From positions 62,864,911 to 62,928,910 of the forward strand of contig OX419760.1 in assembly GCA_948567375.1 (NCBI GenBank): a stretch of DNA of 64,000 nt, in the 5' to 3' direction. The position numbers were made by a program, and so were the translations under genes. The notes below the pieces were generated by a model. It had not been told where the DNA came from. It saw only the letters and a program-made list of their open reading frames with translations, and did no database searches. The DNA is from Lunularia cruciata. Taxonomy: Eukaryota; Streptophyta; Marchantiopsida; Lunulariales; Lunulariaceae. Positions within the stretch are counted from its first letter, which is position 1, and each line of letters starts with the position of its first letter. Positions 35,666 to 51,123 of the stretch are shown piece by piece.

Positions 35666-36725
35666 TTAAATATGTAGAATATAAGAGAAGACGCTATGAT
35701 GAAATGGAGGTTTTATCATTCCGATATTCCATAAAGTGCATGTAGGCCGCCTTCATGGATAGTGCAATAATGGTGGATTCCAGCACTTGTTGAGTTGCCA
35801 TTTGTCGAATCCTGGGGATTTCGACAAGTGGGTTCTCCTTACTTCGTAGGAAGAGCATCATGGACGACGATGACACAACCCCTAGGTCTATAACTGTACT
35901 CTCTGATGTGCACCATGTGAAGGTACAGTTAACACATGACTTGAGAAACACTGTTGAAGATTTCATCTCCTTCCACATTTTGCTGGTGAGTCATCCAGTG
36001 TTGTAACAGCAGGGCTTCATCAACTCTGTACTTGACAACTTGGCTTCAGCATAACGTTATTGTATTATATTAGATTAATGTATTAACGTCCTTAAAGTAA
36101 TACTTGTTCCCATATATGACAAATTTGACATTTGGTGTTTACATTCTTGAGCCAACAAAACTCTGTTCATGCAAAGATACAAAAGAAGTATGAATCATTA
36201 CCTTGCTTAACAAGAGGAGGAGGGATTAAAATAATAATTATCTTGATTATCTTAGAGTGTGTGATGAATGATAGAAACAAGTTCATATCTAATTTCACCC
36301 TACTTAAGGTGAAAATTAGAGAGAGAAATCTAATTAAGGTGGAAGAACTTCTACTACGAGGTCAGCTAAGCTTGGAGAGAAAAACCTTCCACCCTACTCT
36401 CGCTTATGTCCTTGCAATTTGACGGCCGCTATAAACAAGCTCTAATCAACAACTAAATCCCCCACCTGCCCCTTCTTCACATTCTAAGGCTCAAAGCACA
36501 AAACTGGTGATACGTTGGTGGTGGAAAATAGGCCGCAATTTTACCAGTATGAAATTCGTCAATAACCTCTGGGATTTGGAGAACGGGCGAAGAAGGAATG
36601 AAGGACAAAAAGAAGGTTTGTGGCTCTGCAGGCATCTGCGGAACACTGCTCTTGACAGGAACAGAGGAACCTTCGCTCGGGAGGCCGGGGCTGGCAGGAG
36701 GAGGAATGGTGGGGCGAGGTCCCCC
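35666..36725. other. Intergenic and promoter region of the inositol phosphate synthase gene
   Basis: No coding frame is convincing. An imperfect inverted repeat lies at about 36,290-36,322 ('ctaatttcacc' facing 'ggtgaaaattag'). The minus-strand proline-rich frame at 36,477-36,752 is probably chance. Confidence 0.4.
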
Positions 36726-36737
36726 TATATTTATATA
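36726..36737 (+). promoter_or_regulatory. Probable TATA box of the MIPS gene
   Basis: tatatttatata lies 244 bp upstream of the MIPS start codon in a locally GC-rich context. It is followed by a pyrimidine-rich stretch (CTCCTT/TCTTC runs, 36,785-36,960) typical of a plant 5' UTR. Transcription would start near 36,760. Confidence 0.45.
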
Positions 36738-36980
36738 GAACGTGAACGCCAAGATCGTCCAGTCGCAAGTAACCAGGCGCCATTACCTCCTCTGTGGTAG
36801 CCAGCTCTTCCTTCTGTTAAGAATCCTCTGCTTCACTCGAGGAGGTCTTCTTATTCCCTCCCTTCTTCGTATCCTCTCTTCTCTTCTGTCTGTCATTTCG
36901 ACTCCTCCTTCCCTGTCTGTGTTATTCCCACTTCCTCAGCATCTCCTGCAAGTGGTTGTCCCTGTCACCAGCTCGTCGAA

Positions 36981-40641
<3,661 letters not shown>

Positions 40642-43039
40642 ATCTTGTGTAACATACAGTGCACCATCCGCATCATTCTTTCAGCCATTCGATATTCCTT
40701 GCACCTGTGACTGCAAGGTTTTTCGGAAATATGACTATCTTTGAGACAGAACTGTACATAGATAAGGCACTTTAGAGCCTTACGGTGTCTGAGAATAGAA
40801 GGATATAGCTTCACTTGACTCTCACACTTGATTCCACCCGAAATTTGATTATTTCTATCAACTCACAAACCCAGAAGCAAATATATTTGTCTCCTTTGGA
40901 ATGAGATATCACCTCTACCGTCGTAGCAGGTTGTGCAACAGTCTCGACGAAGATTTATCATGGGTAGTTTTGCAGCACATAGTTCCATTTCATCTCTTTC
41001 CCTATCACATCATTTTGCCTATGGCTACTTCTCGGGACCGTTTCGTGTGTGACCCCTGTTTTGGAAGTCTTCCTCGAATGAGCTACAGAGTCTCTCTAGA
41101 TGGAAAGCGCTACTCGACGAGTTCGTAGCGCACTACAGCTCCAAAATCAAGTTCCCATAGTTATGGGTGCACATGGGTGGTGTGAGATGCACCTGCCAAG
41201 TGCGTTCTAGATGCACAAGGTGGTATGAATAAGTTACTACAGATACAGCGCACGAATTTAGTAGTGGTGCTGAATGATCAGGAGATTCGTTGCTCTAGAG
41301 AGCTGAGCAGGAATGGAAGCTAGCAGTGTGACTCCCAACGTTCCCTTTGGTCGCTGGGATTGTGTTGCCAAAACATATCATGGTGCCTTGGACGTGGCCT
41401 TGATGACTATCTGAAGTTGCAGTTGACAAATCGAAGAAGTTGCAATCTGATACCGAGAGAACTCCGACCAAGCTTACATTATAGCTCGGGCAGTTGAGAA
41501 ATGTAAACAGGGGAATGTCCACAAATTGAACTGGAAGATGGAAGTATTTAGTTAATTCATTTGCTACAGGAATTCAAAATGGGAATTTATCATTCAATTC
41601 TGAAAGGGGTATTTATTCATTCATTGTATCTGTAGGACATATGGATCAATCATTGGTGAATTGATAACCAAGATAACAAGTTAATATAGGTTCTAAACTC
41701 TCTCTCATAAATTCAAGATATAAACGATCGGATTCGTTCATTCAAAGTAACAGAAATTATGGAATTAACTGGAATTCATGTTATAAATTTAGAGCAGTTA
41801 GTTACTTATTTCACAATTTAGGACATCTTACTTACTTTTACTCATGTTCTGATAAACTAATCTAATTTTGAAAATATATTATATTGAAACACGGTTAGGT
41901 ATACATACATGAAACAACTATGCCACACCACCTCGCGGTTACATATACTATGACCAAACATATACTATCTATGTAACTTAAGATTGTGAACAATATCCAA
42001 TACATTGTAACTAATGTTTCCATACCCCCAATAATTTGAATATTTAGTCAAATTGGAGAGTTCTAACTCTCCATCTTGAAGGATTAACTTGTTAACTTGG
42101 AGAGTTCTAACTTAGCAAACTATTTAACTATCTTTTTCTGAGCACCACTCAGAAAAGTGTTGCTCGACAGTGAGTGGGCATTTCAGCTTCGTCCGAGAGG
42201 GTACCACCATATCTGTGGGTTTCCAAAGCACTGTCAAAGCCGGCAGAGAGTGTACGTCAAAGTGTTGCCTGCTGTAGGAACTTTACCTCGTCAAAAACTA
42301 CATGTGGAAATTTGCTCCTCCTACCAACAATCTGCCTTAGGGTCCTGGTGCGGCAAATAGTTTCGTTCCGATTGGTGTAGGTGCACTGAGTGTTGCATCT
42401 TGTCCACACCAACCATCCTTGTCAATTTGTCCCTTTATCAATTTTGGGTTTGTCCCTCTTATCAATTTTGGGTTTGTCCCTCTTATCAATTTTGGGCTTT
42501 TCACTTAGTTTGAAAACTTTATGGTATAGCTATTCCATTGTCTAGAACAATCGATGGTTTCTATCTTGATAAATCAAGAAACTCATTCATGTCTGAGTTA
42601 TTACAACCAATGTAATTGGTAGGAGTGATTTGTGGCATTAAGTAGACTACGTAGTGTCACCACATTTACAACGCCAAAGCTAATTTGCTCAAATGTTGGA
42701 ATGTTCACCTCGGCAATCATAGTTATAAGTGTAGTTGCTTAGTGACTACTTACTGGAGGCCAGATTTTATGTTAAGGTTATTTATCTCACCATTAGAGCT
42801 ATCATTTGTATTGTCAAGTGGACCGAAATAGGCCATCGGCACCGTTAGGGTTGGAGTTACAGGTCGAGTCCAAAAGGGTATAGCTTCAAAGTGCAGCTCC
42901 AAAGAACTCACTTCTCTGATGTTGAGATTTCAAGCTCTTAGTATAGGGGAAAGAGATTGGCGAGTGTCAATTGGAATGGCTATGGATTGACACTATAATC
43001 AATGCCTATTGATAAGTTTTTCGAGTTGATCGATGTGTT
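40642..43039. other. Intergenic region, no gene recognised
   Basis: It holds the MIPS 3' flank, then AT-rich sequence from 41,530. The open frames at 42,157-42,380 overlap each other and match nothing I know. It ends at the LTR of the outermost retroelement. Confidence 0.45.
42429..42499. repeat. Three tandem copies of a 23-24-bp unit
   Basis: The unit tgtccctcttatcaatttt plus gggtt occurs three times in a row (42,429, 42,452, 42,476). The first copy is one base shorter. Confidence 0.9.
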
Positions 43040-43449
43040 TTTGATCCAAGTTGAGTGTGTGAATTGAACGGATTATATGCAAGAAATGAGTCAAGGGGAA
43101 ATTTGGGAGAAGCATCTAGAAGCAATCCTAAGAAGCTTCTTACTACCTTCCAAGGATCAAGTAATTTTCACATGAAGTTAACGGTTAGCTTAGCTTGTAT
43201 GTAAAGTAGGAGGTTTCTAGAAGGGAACTTCTTTGGCAGCTTTTGAAGTAACTTAGCTTGCACTCCAAGAAGACTACTTTGAGAGGGAGGTTTCCTTAGA
43301 AGCTTCTCAAGAGCCTTGTGTTACTTTTCTATACATACCAAAGCTCAAGCTCATGCTAGGCATTCTTAGTGTCACTCACGTGAGTGTTTCCAATGTGATT
43401 TTCTATTTTGATCTTCCATTCTCTTATTTCACTCCTTGGTTTTTTATAT

Positions 43450-43461
43450 TGGTATTAGAGC
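43450..43461 (+). other. Degenerate primer-binding site of element 1
   Basis: tggtattagagc differs by one base from tggtatcagagc, the plant initiator-Met tRNA primer site seen in element 3. It lies directly after the LTR end. Confidence 0.6.
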
Positions 43462-43469
43462 AAGAATTG

Positions 43470-46159
43470 GATAGATGGAATCTATGGACCACCAAATCAG
43501 TCTCTCCCAAAGTATTGGGAATTTTATATTAGTTTGTTGCAAAAGCATCATTTCCAATTGTTCATCATTTCTTGCTTTGGCCAATATTTTTTGAATCACC
43601 TTGTCCTAGGAGCCACTGATCCTTCTAATTGTAACTTATGGAAAGTGGTGGATTTGTTGCATCTATGAGTAAAATTAGAGAATTATAATATGGTAGTGTA
43701 GTAGAGTAGTAGTCATGGCGGCAATATCTCAAGTTATCATTGTTATGCAACAATAGATTGAGCATCTTACTTGAATGTTAGAAGAGAGTAATTGTGAATG
43801 TCAACAACAAGAGCAATTGGAGAGAGTGGCATTTTGAGAAGAAGAAGATCAAGTGCAATTTTTGAAACCAAAGATCTTTGAATGCAAGAAACTACTATGA
43901 GCAATAGAGAATTTTGTGTTTGATTGTGAATGTTATTTTGAAGCCACAAATCACATAGATGATTGGAGACAAATCTCCTTAGCTTCAAGTCAATTAGATG
44001 GAGTGACAAAACTATGATGATGATTATGGGTAGAGCAAACTCAATAGTAGTTTATTGCTCTAATCTTGACATGGAAAGACTTCAAGAGTGCAATCATTGG
44101 GTGATTCCAAGTTATGAATATTGCACAAGATCGAATAACGGAATTGAGGCAGGTCAACTCAATGAGAAGTTACATTTCTCAATTCTAGAACATCATGATG
44201 TTGATTCTAGCCATACAAGAAGGTGAAGCTTGGATTGCTTTGTAAGAGGCTTGAAATCATGTACCAAATTGGAAGTAACCATACGTGAACCTAAGCATTT
44301 AGAAGAAACCATGCAAATGGTTGAGCTCTTTGACTCCTTAGTTACCCAAAAATGGGCTTGATCTAGACCTCTACAAAACATACAAATGCACAAATCACAA
44401 TTAGATGAGCCGGCACCAATGGAGATTTATGCCATCCAATAGAGCCACTTAGCATGGTAGACCAAGAGCATTTACAACAAAATGATGTTTGCTTCTATTG
44501 TTATTAAATTGGACATAGCATTGTGGAATGTCCACTCCATGATGGATGATCCCAACCATTTACCCCAATGGAGTTGGTGCAGCATAATGATCAAGGAAAC
44601 AAAGATATTTTCAGTATCAATATCTCCGAGTAGGAGATATTGAGCCACTTATTGGAAACTTGTTAATTCCAATGGGATTGAAGGTTTGACCTATGCAAGT
44701 TTTGTTCACTTGCAAGGTATGATATACAATTTTGGTTGATTTTGGAAGTTTTAAGAATTGCATGTCCATGCAATTAGTGGAAAAATTATGTATTCATACA
44801 AAACAAGTACTTGGTAGCAAGTTGATGATGGGAGATGGTAGAAAGTGTTTTGCATTTTGAACCTCACAACATGTTACATTCAAGATCAAGAAGTATTTTG
44901 AGTACATGAGATTTGTAATCAACCCCTTACACTATAATATCATTCTATGTTTTCCTTGGCTTGAATATCATAAGGTTCAATTTAGATGGACCTGATGAGA
45001 AATTCAAGTACAATACCAAGGTAAGAATTACTAGTTAGCTTATTTGGCACCCTTGAGTAAGACACCTAAGAATAGTTAATCCCAAGATGAGAAGTTTATC
45101 AATATAGCAACTATAGAGAAAACTTTGGAGGAAAATATCCTTGTCTTTGCAATGTGGATCAAACCTATTACATAAGGAGACTTTGATGAAAATCAAAAGC
45201 TAATGGTTGATCAAATAGTTCAAGACTTTGCGGATGTATTTTTAAATTACTTCCCAAAAGAGTTCCTTTTTGATTGAGGTATGCTTTTCAAGATTGAGCT
45301 ATTTTTAGGTAGTACTCCCATGAGCAAATCAATATATCAACTCTCATCAAAGGAAAGAAGTTAGAGGAACTTCAAAAAATGTTGACCAAGTTGTTGGAGA
45401 AGGATTTCATATGATATACTACATCTCCATGGGGAGCACAAGTACTCTTTGTACAAAAGAAAGATAAAGTGCTTTGATTTTGTATTGACTATTTTGGCCT
45501 TAATAAACAAATTGTGAAGAACGCATATCCCTTGTCTCAAATTGATGACTTGTTGGATCAATTAAGTGGAGCACAAAACTTCTGAAAGTTGGATGTACAA
45601 AGTGATTGTTGGTAGATTCTTATTGATTAGGAGGATGTGCAAAAGATTATCTTTTGTACAAGGTATTGGCATTTAGAGAGCTTTACTTTTTGGGTTTACT
45701 AATGCTCCGGTAGTTGTCATGGATCAAATGCATTGAGTATTGGAAGGCTATTGGATTGATATGTGGTGGTCTTCTTGGATGATATTAAATTTACAATAAG
45801 ATTGAGATAGAACACAAAAATCATGTATGAGAAGTCTTGTGAAGATTAAATTAGTGGAAGTTTTACTACAAGAAATCAAAGTGTGCTTTTTGGCAAAAGG
45901 AGGTTACTTTCTTAAGTCATAAGGTCTCATCAGAGAGGATAAAGATGGAAAAGGAGAAAATCAAAGCCATTACCTATCGGCCTACTCCTAAGGATACCAT
46001 AAAACTTTGGGCATTTAATGGATTGGCAATTGTTTACCAATGGTTCATCTATTATTTATGCATATGTGACCACATTGTTGATAGATCTCTTGGGAAAGAC
46101 ATCAAGTTTTCCATGGACCACAAAGTACAAGGAAGTATTCAAGAAATTCGGTTTGGTAT
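43470..46159 (+). pseudogene. gag-pol relic of element 1
   Basis: Frame pieces show a gag-like region (43,840-44,350), a zinc knuckle CFYC-x4-H-x4-C with a stop inside it (44,490-44,532), and a protease-like segment with 'VDFGS' in place of D(S/T)G (44,730). The RT region follows (45,230-45,850), with pieces matching 'FKIEL', 'PKKDG' and 'FGFTNAP', and then the start of the RNase H region ('SFPWTTKYKEVFKK', 46,105-46,150). Stops and frameshifts occur every few dozen codons. Similarity is closest to element 2 (63,100-64,000 minus strand). It is not functional. Confidence 0.65.
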
Positions 46160-46915
46160 TGTAATACCAAGGGTTAGCAATATGATCTAGATGTGAAATT
46201 TGGTTTGGTAACATCTAGAATGATGTTATACATGATGGTCAAAATAGATCAGATAGAAGTATCACCAAAAGAGTACTTCTACTAATAGGGCAGAAACCGA
46301 AATAGACTTGAGAACCTTAGAACCAATAGCTAGACATATGATTTAAAGGTGAGAATTGGTTTGGTAACATCTGGAAGGATGTTACACATGATGGACTAAA
46401 CAGATCAGAAAGAGGTATCACCAAAAGGGGACTTCTACTAATAGAGTAGCAACCAAAATATGCCTGAAATCTTTGAAGGCAATTTCGGAGGCCTAAACGG
46501 ATGAATTAGGCCTTGAAAATGTGTAGATTCCCCCCCCCCCCCCAATAGAGGAAAGGCTGGCCTTCTCTACCCTTGCTTTTTCTTGTTGAGAGCTTTTCAA
46601 CGGTACCTTACTCAAGTGATTCTGAGATTCCTACATGAAGATTCCCTAAAAGATTCCCTAAAAGATTCCCTCCGGTCAAAGCTTGTTTGACCAACCAGAT
46701 AGGACCTAGACCAGACAGGTCACCCATCCAAGTAAGTAATCCAAGGGTGGAGCTTGCTGACATGTCACCTATCTGTGTCCCTAATCCTATGGTGGAGCTT
46801 CCTTGGAGGAGATCCTCTTTGTCTATATAATAAAGAGAAGGTGCTCCCTTGGGGCATCGAATGTTTGAGTGTGCAATCTATGTTTTCTCTCTTCTCTTGT
46901 CCTCCGAGGATTACA
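46160..46915 (+). repeat. 5' LTR of element 3
   Basis: Starts TGTAATACC and ends GGATTACA. It contains a direct internal duplication of about 155 bp (46,174-46,326 versus 46,327-46,480), a 14-base C run (46,530-46,543), and a TATA-like 'tctatataataaagag' at about 46,830 that probably drives transcription. The segment 'gattccctaaaa' is present once more here than in the 3' LTR. Confidence 0.92.
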
Positions 46916-46916
46916 A

Positions 46917-46928
46917 TGGTATCAGAGC
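46917..46928 (+). other. Primer-binding site of element 3 (initiator-Met tRNA)
   Basis: tggtatcagagc begins one base after the LTR end. It is the standard plant primer site complementary to the 3' end of initiator-Met tRNA. Confidence 0.92.
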
Positions 46929-47055
46929 AAGTGTTCTAGTCCAAGAGAGTGGATCACCCCTCTTGGAATAGCACGAACTACTAAAATTGAGTAATGTGAG
47001 GTGGAGAACATAGAGTAATCGCGAGACTTAGGAAGGACTCTAGAGAGCGGATGGG

Positions 47056-47277
47056 ATGGATGCGCCGGGAGGACAATTTCCCGCACCTACCTTTCCATTC
47101 TCAAACCCATTCCACATCAAGGTTATGTACATCCAGCGTGAGCAGATGAGGGTATCGCTAGTTTATCACTTTGGTGCGGAATTCATGGACAGAGTGATGA
47201 ACTCACCAAACCCGGTGATTCTACCTATGGTGATATACGACAGAGAGTGGGATTTGACAATCTACATTTTATTATGA
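47056..47277 (+). CDS. Small leader ORF a of element 3 (unknown domain)
   Basis: 73 codons from an ATG 128 bp after the primer site. The second half reads 'FHIKVMYIQREQMRVSLVYH', then 'FGAEFMDRVM', 'VILPMVIYD' and 'LTIYILL'. It resembles leader ORF b immediately downstream and the leader ORF of nested element 4: a hydrophobic beta-like start, R-x(3-4)-M-R, FG-x-E, then V-x-P-x-V and a hydrophobic end. I recognise no named family. It ends at TGA, four bases before the ATG of ORF b, so re-initiation or frameshifting is possible. Confidence 0.5.
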   Translation: MDAPGGQFPAPTFPFSNPFHIKVMYIQREQMRVSLVYHFGAEFMDRVMNSPNPVILPMVIYDREWDLTIYILL

Positions 47278-47281
47278 TGTA

Positions 47282-47485
47282 ATGGATATGAATGTTCCGA
47301 ATCTTCTCCCTTTCAATACTCAAGTAGAAATCCGTTATGTAGTGAGACCGAAAGTGATGTTTAGAGATTTTGTGGTTAGGAATTTTGGTGAGGAGTATTA
47401 TCAACAAGTGATAGCATCGGAGGTCCCAATGGTAGTTCCAATAGTTCGTGCGCCTTCCAAAGTGATCATATTGACTCTGTATTGA
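47282..47485 (+). CDS. Small leader ORF b of element 3 (unknown domain, paralogue of a)
   Basis: 67 codons from ATG, reading 'FNTQVEIRYVVRPKVMFRD', then 'FGEEYYQQVI', 'MVVPIV' and 'KVIILTLY'. The spacing of the IRY/VMY, R-x-x-x-M-x-R, FG-E and V-x-P-x-V positions matches ORF a and the element 4 ORF. Tandem duplication of one small domain is the simplest reading. It lies between primer site and gag. Function is unknown. Confidence 0.5.
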   Translation: MDMNVPNLLPFNTQVEIRYVVRPKVMFRDFVVRNFGEEYYQQVIASEVPMVVPIVRAPSKVIILTLY

Positions 47486-47518
47486 AGTAGACATTAGCAG
47501 TTGAGTGTCGCATGAACC

Positions 47519-48490
47519 ATGGATCCGCAATTGCAAGAGTTGGTGCAAGGAATGCAAGGCATGTTGAATGAATTTCAAGAGATTAAAATGACCATGGAGA
47601 CATTACAAAGTCAAGTGCAGATCCTCAGGAACGATCAGGCCATGCAAGAAGAAGAGCCATCTCAAAACCTAGTACCTGCGACTGAAGTACTTGGAGAGGC
47701 ACCTGTGCCTACAAACCCTATCAACGATGAAGCCACATTGCTACTCCGGATGAAGAAGACCTGCAACATCGAGTCTTACAAGGGGTAGCGTACGATGGAA
47801 GTAGTGGAAAATTGGATCTCGAGAATGAATCGATATTTTCGATTGTTCTCAACAGAGATCACAAAGCATGTTGTAGGTGTGTTTGCATGTGGGTACTTGA
47901 CCGAGAAAGCCCTCACATGGTATGATGCTTGGGAACGATCCATGCTAGCAGAGAGAAGGGAGGTCACATGGACAGCAATGCAAGAAGGACTGTTGAAGAA
48001 TTTCCAATTGGTGGATTCTGTGCAGATGGCTCGAACCCGACTATGGGGATTGAGACAGAAGAATAGTGTACAAGAGTATGTGGAGGCATTTCTGGATCTA
48101 CAAGTTGCAATTACCGACATGAGTCCAGCAGAGGCTCTCAACAATTTCAAACGAGGGTTGAAAGAGCGGATTCGCCAAGAAGTCATGGTGCAAAACCCTC
48201 GCACGGTATTTGAAGCTATTGCTTGTGTGCAGAGAATAGCAAGAGCATTAGGTGGAGGTGAAGGAGTAGTTCCACCTCAACATTATCGGGCAGAAATGCC
48301 ACACATGGGTGGAACAGTACCGATGGAATTGGGCAACCTTCGATTCCGGGATCGAGGAGCACGGCCGCTTCAAGGGGAGTGGGGACGGGTAGAAGAACGA
48401 AGAGATGGAGTCCCACGAGGAGAAGGGACTTGAGGAGAACAACGCCGTTGTTACAATTGTGGCCGTATTGGGCACATATCTACCAATTGT
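47519..48490 (+). pseudogene. gag of element 3 (two stops)
   Basis: One frame runs from the ATG at 47,519 through 'LVQGMQGMLNEFQEIKMTME' (coiled coil). An in-frame TAG occurs at 47,786-47,788. The retrotransposon gag core follows (47,795-48,433; 'ALTWYDAWERSM', 'FKRGLKERIRQEV', 'ARALGGGEG'). A TGA at 48,431 precedes the zinc knuckle CYNCGRIGHISTNC (48,449-48,490), still in the same frame. gag forms the particle and packages RNA. The stops would block a full product, although read-through cannot be excluded. The following protease-RT frame is shifted relative to gag. Confidence 0.75.
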
Positions 48491-48672
48491 TGCACTCATT
48501 TCCCTAGAGGCCCTCGGCCTTCGTACAAGTGATCTTTGAACAACATGGAGAGGTACATTGAAGAGGAGGAGGTGGAAACCACTTTGGAAAACGAAGATCG
48601 CCAATAAATGTACCTTGCGGCCTTACTGGCTCAATAAGGAAGCAGAGAAGCGAGGGAAGGAAGAAGAATAAT

Positions 48673-50058
48673 GTGCAAAGATCCCGAAAGGCAACCTCAC
48701 AATTGATTGTCATGAATGGAATCCTAGAAGGTAATCAAGTGAGAGTATTAATAGATCCAGGAGCAACAGAGAATTTCTTGTCTCGCTCTGTTGCAATAAG
48801 CTTGGGAATGGATCTAGAGAGAGATGGAAGTGAAGAAGTAGAGTTACCAAATGGGCAAACAGAGAGGATTGAATCATTACCAAGACGGGTAACCCTCTCT
48901 ATAGGAGAATATCATGAAGCAATTGAGTGGCGAGTGATATTGTTAGCCCGTTATGATGCAATTTTAGGCATGCCATGGATGGAGCAGTACAATCCAATGG
49001 TGGATTGGAGGAAGAAAGTAGTGAGAACCCACCAATGGTCAATCATTGGGGTTAAAGAAAAATCACACAGGCAGAAACTGCCTCTATATATCATAGGGAC
49101 GACAACTATCTGTAAGACCGATAGATGTTTTATGGGTCTAATAAGAGAAGTCCAGAGTGCACAACTCGTTGGACAAATTCCTGAGAAATTGAAGGATGTG
49201 GTGGATGAGTTTCAAGATGTCTTTCCCGATGATCTACCCTCAGGATTACCACCTAAAAGGCGAGTAGATCACAAAATAGAGACACTCCCGGGGAAGACAC
49301 CTCCTTGTAAGGCCCCATATCGCCTATCACCTCATGAGTTGGAGGAGTGTAAGACTCAAATTGAGGAGATGCTACAGAAAGGGTTCATCCAACCTAGCGT
49401 ATCACCATATGGGGCCCATGTCTTGTTTGTGAAGAAGAAGGATGGTACAATGCGCATGTGCATTGACTATCGGGGTCTCAATCAGCAAACAGTGAAGAAC
49501 AAATACCCCTTACCTCGCATGGATGACCTGTTTGATCAACTCCATGGAGCAAGATACTTCACCAAACTGGACTTGCAGAGCGGTTACAATCAAATCCAAA
49601 TTGCAGAGGAGGATGTGTACAAAACTGCCTTTCGAACCAGGTATGGCCACTTTGAGTATCTTGTGATGCCTTTTGGCCTCACCAATGCGCCTGCCACTTT
49701 CATGAGCCTAATGAATGACATATTTTGTCCATACTTGGATAAGTCTGTTATTGTCTTCTTGGATGATATCTTAGTATATAGTAGCATGATGACAGAACAC
49801 AAACAACATCTACGAGAGGTCCTCCAGATTCTAAGACGGAATCAATTGTATGCCAAAATCTCAAAGTGTGAGTTTGGCAAGTCTGAAGTAGACAACTTAG
49901 GGCATAGAGTAAGTGCAGATGGCATTCAAGTATTGATTGATAAAATAGGGGTCATTCAAAAATGGAGTGCCCCAGAAGATCAAACTCAACTTAAGAGCTT
50001 CTTGGGGTTGACGGGATTCTATCATAGATTTGTCAAGGACTTCTCCAAGGTGGCATAG
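48673..50058 (+). pseudogene. Protease and reverse transcriptase of element 3
   Basis: A 461-codon open frame with no ATG at its start, continuing from upstream. The protease active-site motif reads '[13 protein letters not shown]' (about residues 24-36) where the family has D(S/T)GA; Pro at the second position probably inactivates it. The RT contains '[16 protein letters not shown]', '[10 protein letters not shown]', '[13 protein letters not shown]' (motif A Asp), '[17 protein letters not shown]' and the catalytic '[10 protein letters not shown]' at about residues 359-368, so the RT core itself is intact. The frame ends at TAG (50,056) after 'DFSKVA' and continues in the same phase, consistent with CAG to TAG. 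Confidence 0.88.
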
Positions 50059-51123
50059 CCTTTAACGGCACTACTTGGCAAGGGGAAGAAGTGGACATGG
50101 GGAACTGCACAAGAGTTGGCCTTTCAAGAATTGAAGGCCGCCTTGCTACATGCACCAATCTTGAAGTGGTATGACCCAAAACATCCAATCAAGTTGGCTA
50201 CAGATGCATCAGGCGTAGCAATAGGAGCAGTCCTACAACAAGAGTGGCATGACGGATGGCATCCAATTGCATATTTCTCTCGAAAGTTGTTACCGGTAGA
50301 GCGCAACTACCACACCACAAAACGAGAAGAGTTGGCCATCGTTCTAGCAACCAAGCATTGGAAGCACTACCTAGGCGAGAAGGCATTTGTAGTAGAGACA
50401 GACCACAAACCTTTAGTCCACCTTGAGACACAAAAGGATCTATCTCGTCGCCAAATTTGGTGGGCAGAGTGGCAACAACGCTTCAACATGACAATCACCT
50501 ACGTGGAAGGTAAGAAGCAACTTGTAGATGCATTCACCCGCATGCCAATGGCCAACAACTTGGTGGCAGAGGTTAAGATTAACCCTGAATTCTGGCAAGA
50601 GATTCTAGCTGCTATAAAAACTGATCCACAGATTGTAGAAGCGCAATCATCCAAAGATGTCACCAGCACCCAAGGACTCACCTTTCGGGAGGGTCGATTG
50701 TGGATCCCAAATGTCCCAGAATTACGCACCACCATTCTAGCGGAATGTCATGATTTGGCCATTGTAGCTCATGTCGGAGTGGACAAGACCTTGGAGGCAG
50801 TCAAGCGCCATTACTATTGGCCCAAGATGAGCAATAACGTGATGGACTATGTGCGTAGTTGCCTACTTTGTCAACAGAACAAAGCTTCTAATCAAGCTCC
50901 TGCAGGGCTCCTTCAACCTCTCCCCACTCCTACCCAACGTTGGGAACAAGTGAGTATGGATCTCGTTTGTGAATTACCCAAGACCACCTCAGGGTTTGAC
51001 TCCATTGTGGTCTTTGTGGACCGGCTCAGCAAAATGATTCATGTAAGCCCTACCACCAAGGAGGTGACCGCTCCACAACTTGCTCAACTATACTTAGATG
51101 CAGTCTTTGCTCACCATGGCTTG
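50059..51123 (+). pseudogene. RNase H and N-terminal integrase of element 3
   Basis: Same reading phase as the preceding RT. RNase H shows 'LATDASGVAIGAVLQQ', 'YHTTKREELAIV' and 'VETDHKPLVHL', so the catalytic acidic residues are present. Integrase begins with its HHCC zinc site ('HDLAIVAHVGV...CLLCQQNK'), then the first core Asp in 'VSMDLVCELP' and 'VVFVDRLSKMI'. It is interrupted after 'FAHHGL' by nested element 4. The first stop met by ribosomes would lie inside element 4. Confidence 0.88.

Larger units (their letters stand above)
43040..46159 (+). mobile_element. Outermost, oldest Ty3/gypsy element (element 1), left part
   Basis: A 5' LTR (about 43,040-43,448; left edge uncertain) is followed by a primer-site-like tggtattagagc, then decayed gag and pol. 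The LTR's right half matches the reverse complement of 60,629-60,960, the LTR of the minus-strand element 2, so the two belong to one family. Element 1 is cut by element 3 at 46,159. Its RNase H-side sequence continues in frame into 60,614-60,628, where element 2 cuts it again. The remainder must lie beyond element 2, outside the window. Many stops make it the most decayed member of the nest. Confidence 0.7.

Noticed and set aside
36477-36752. Proline-rich minus-strand frame upstream of MIPS
   Set aside because: It runs through the probable MIPS TATA box and core promoter, has low complexity and lacks any domain.
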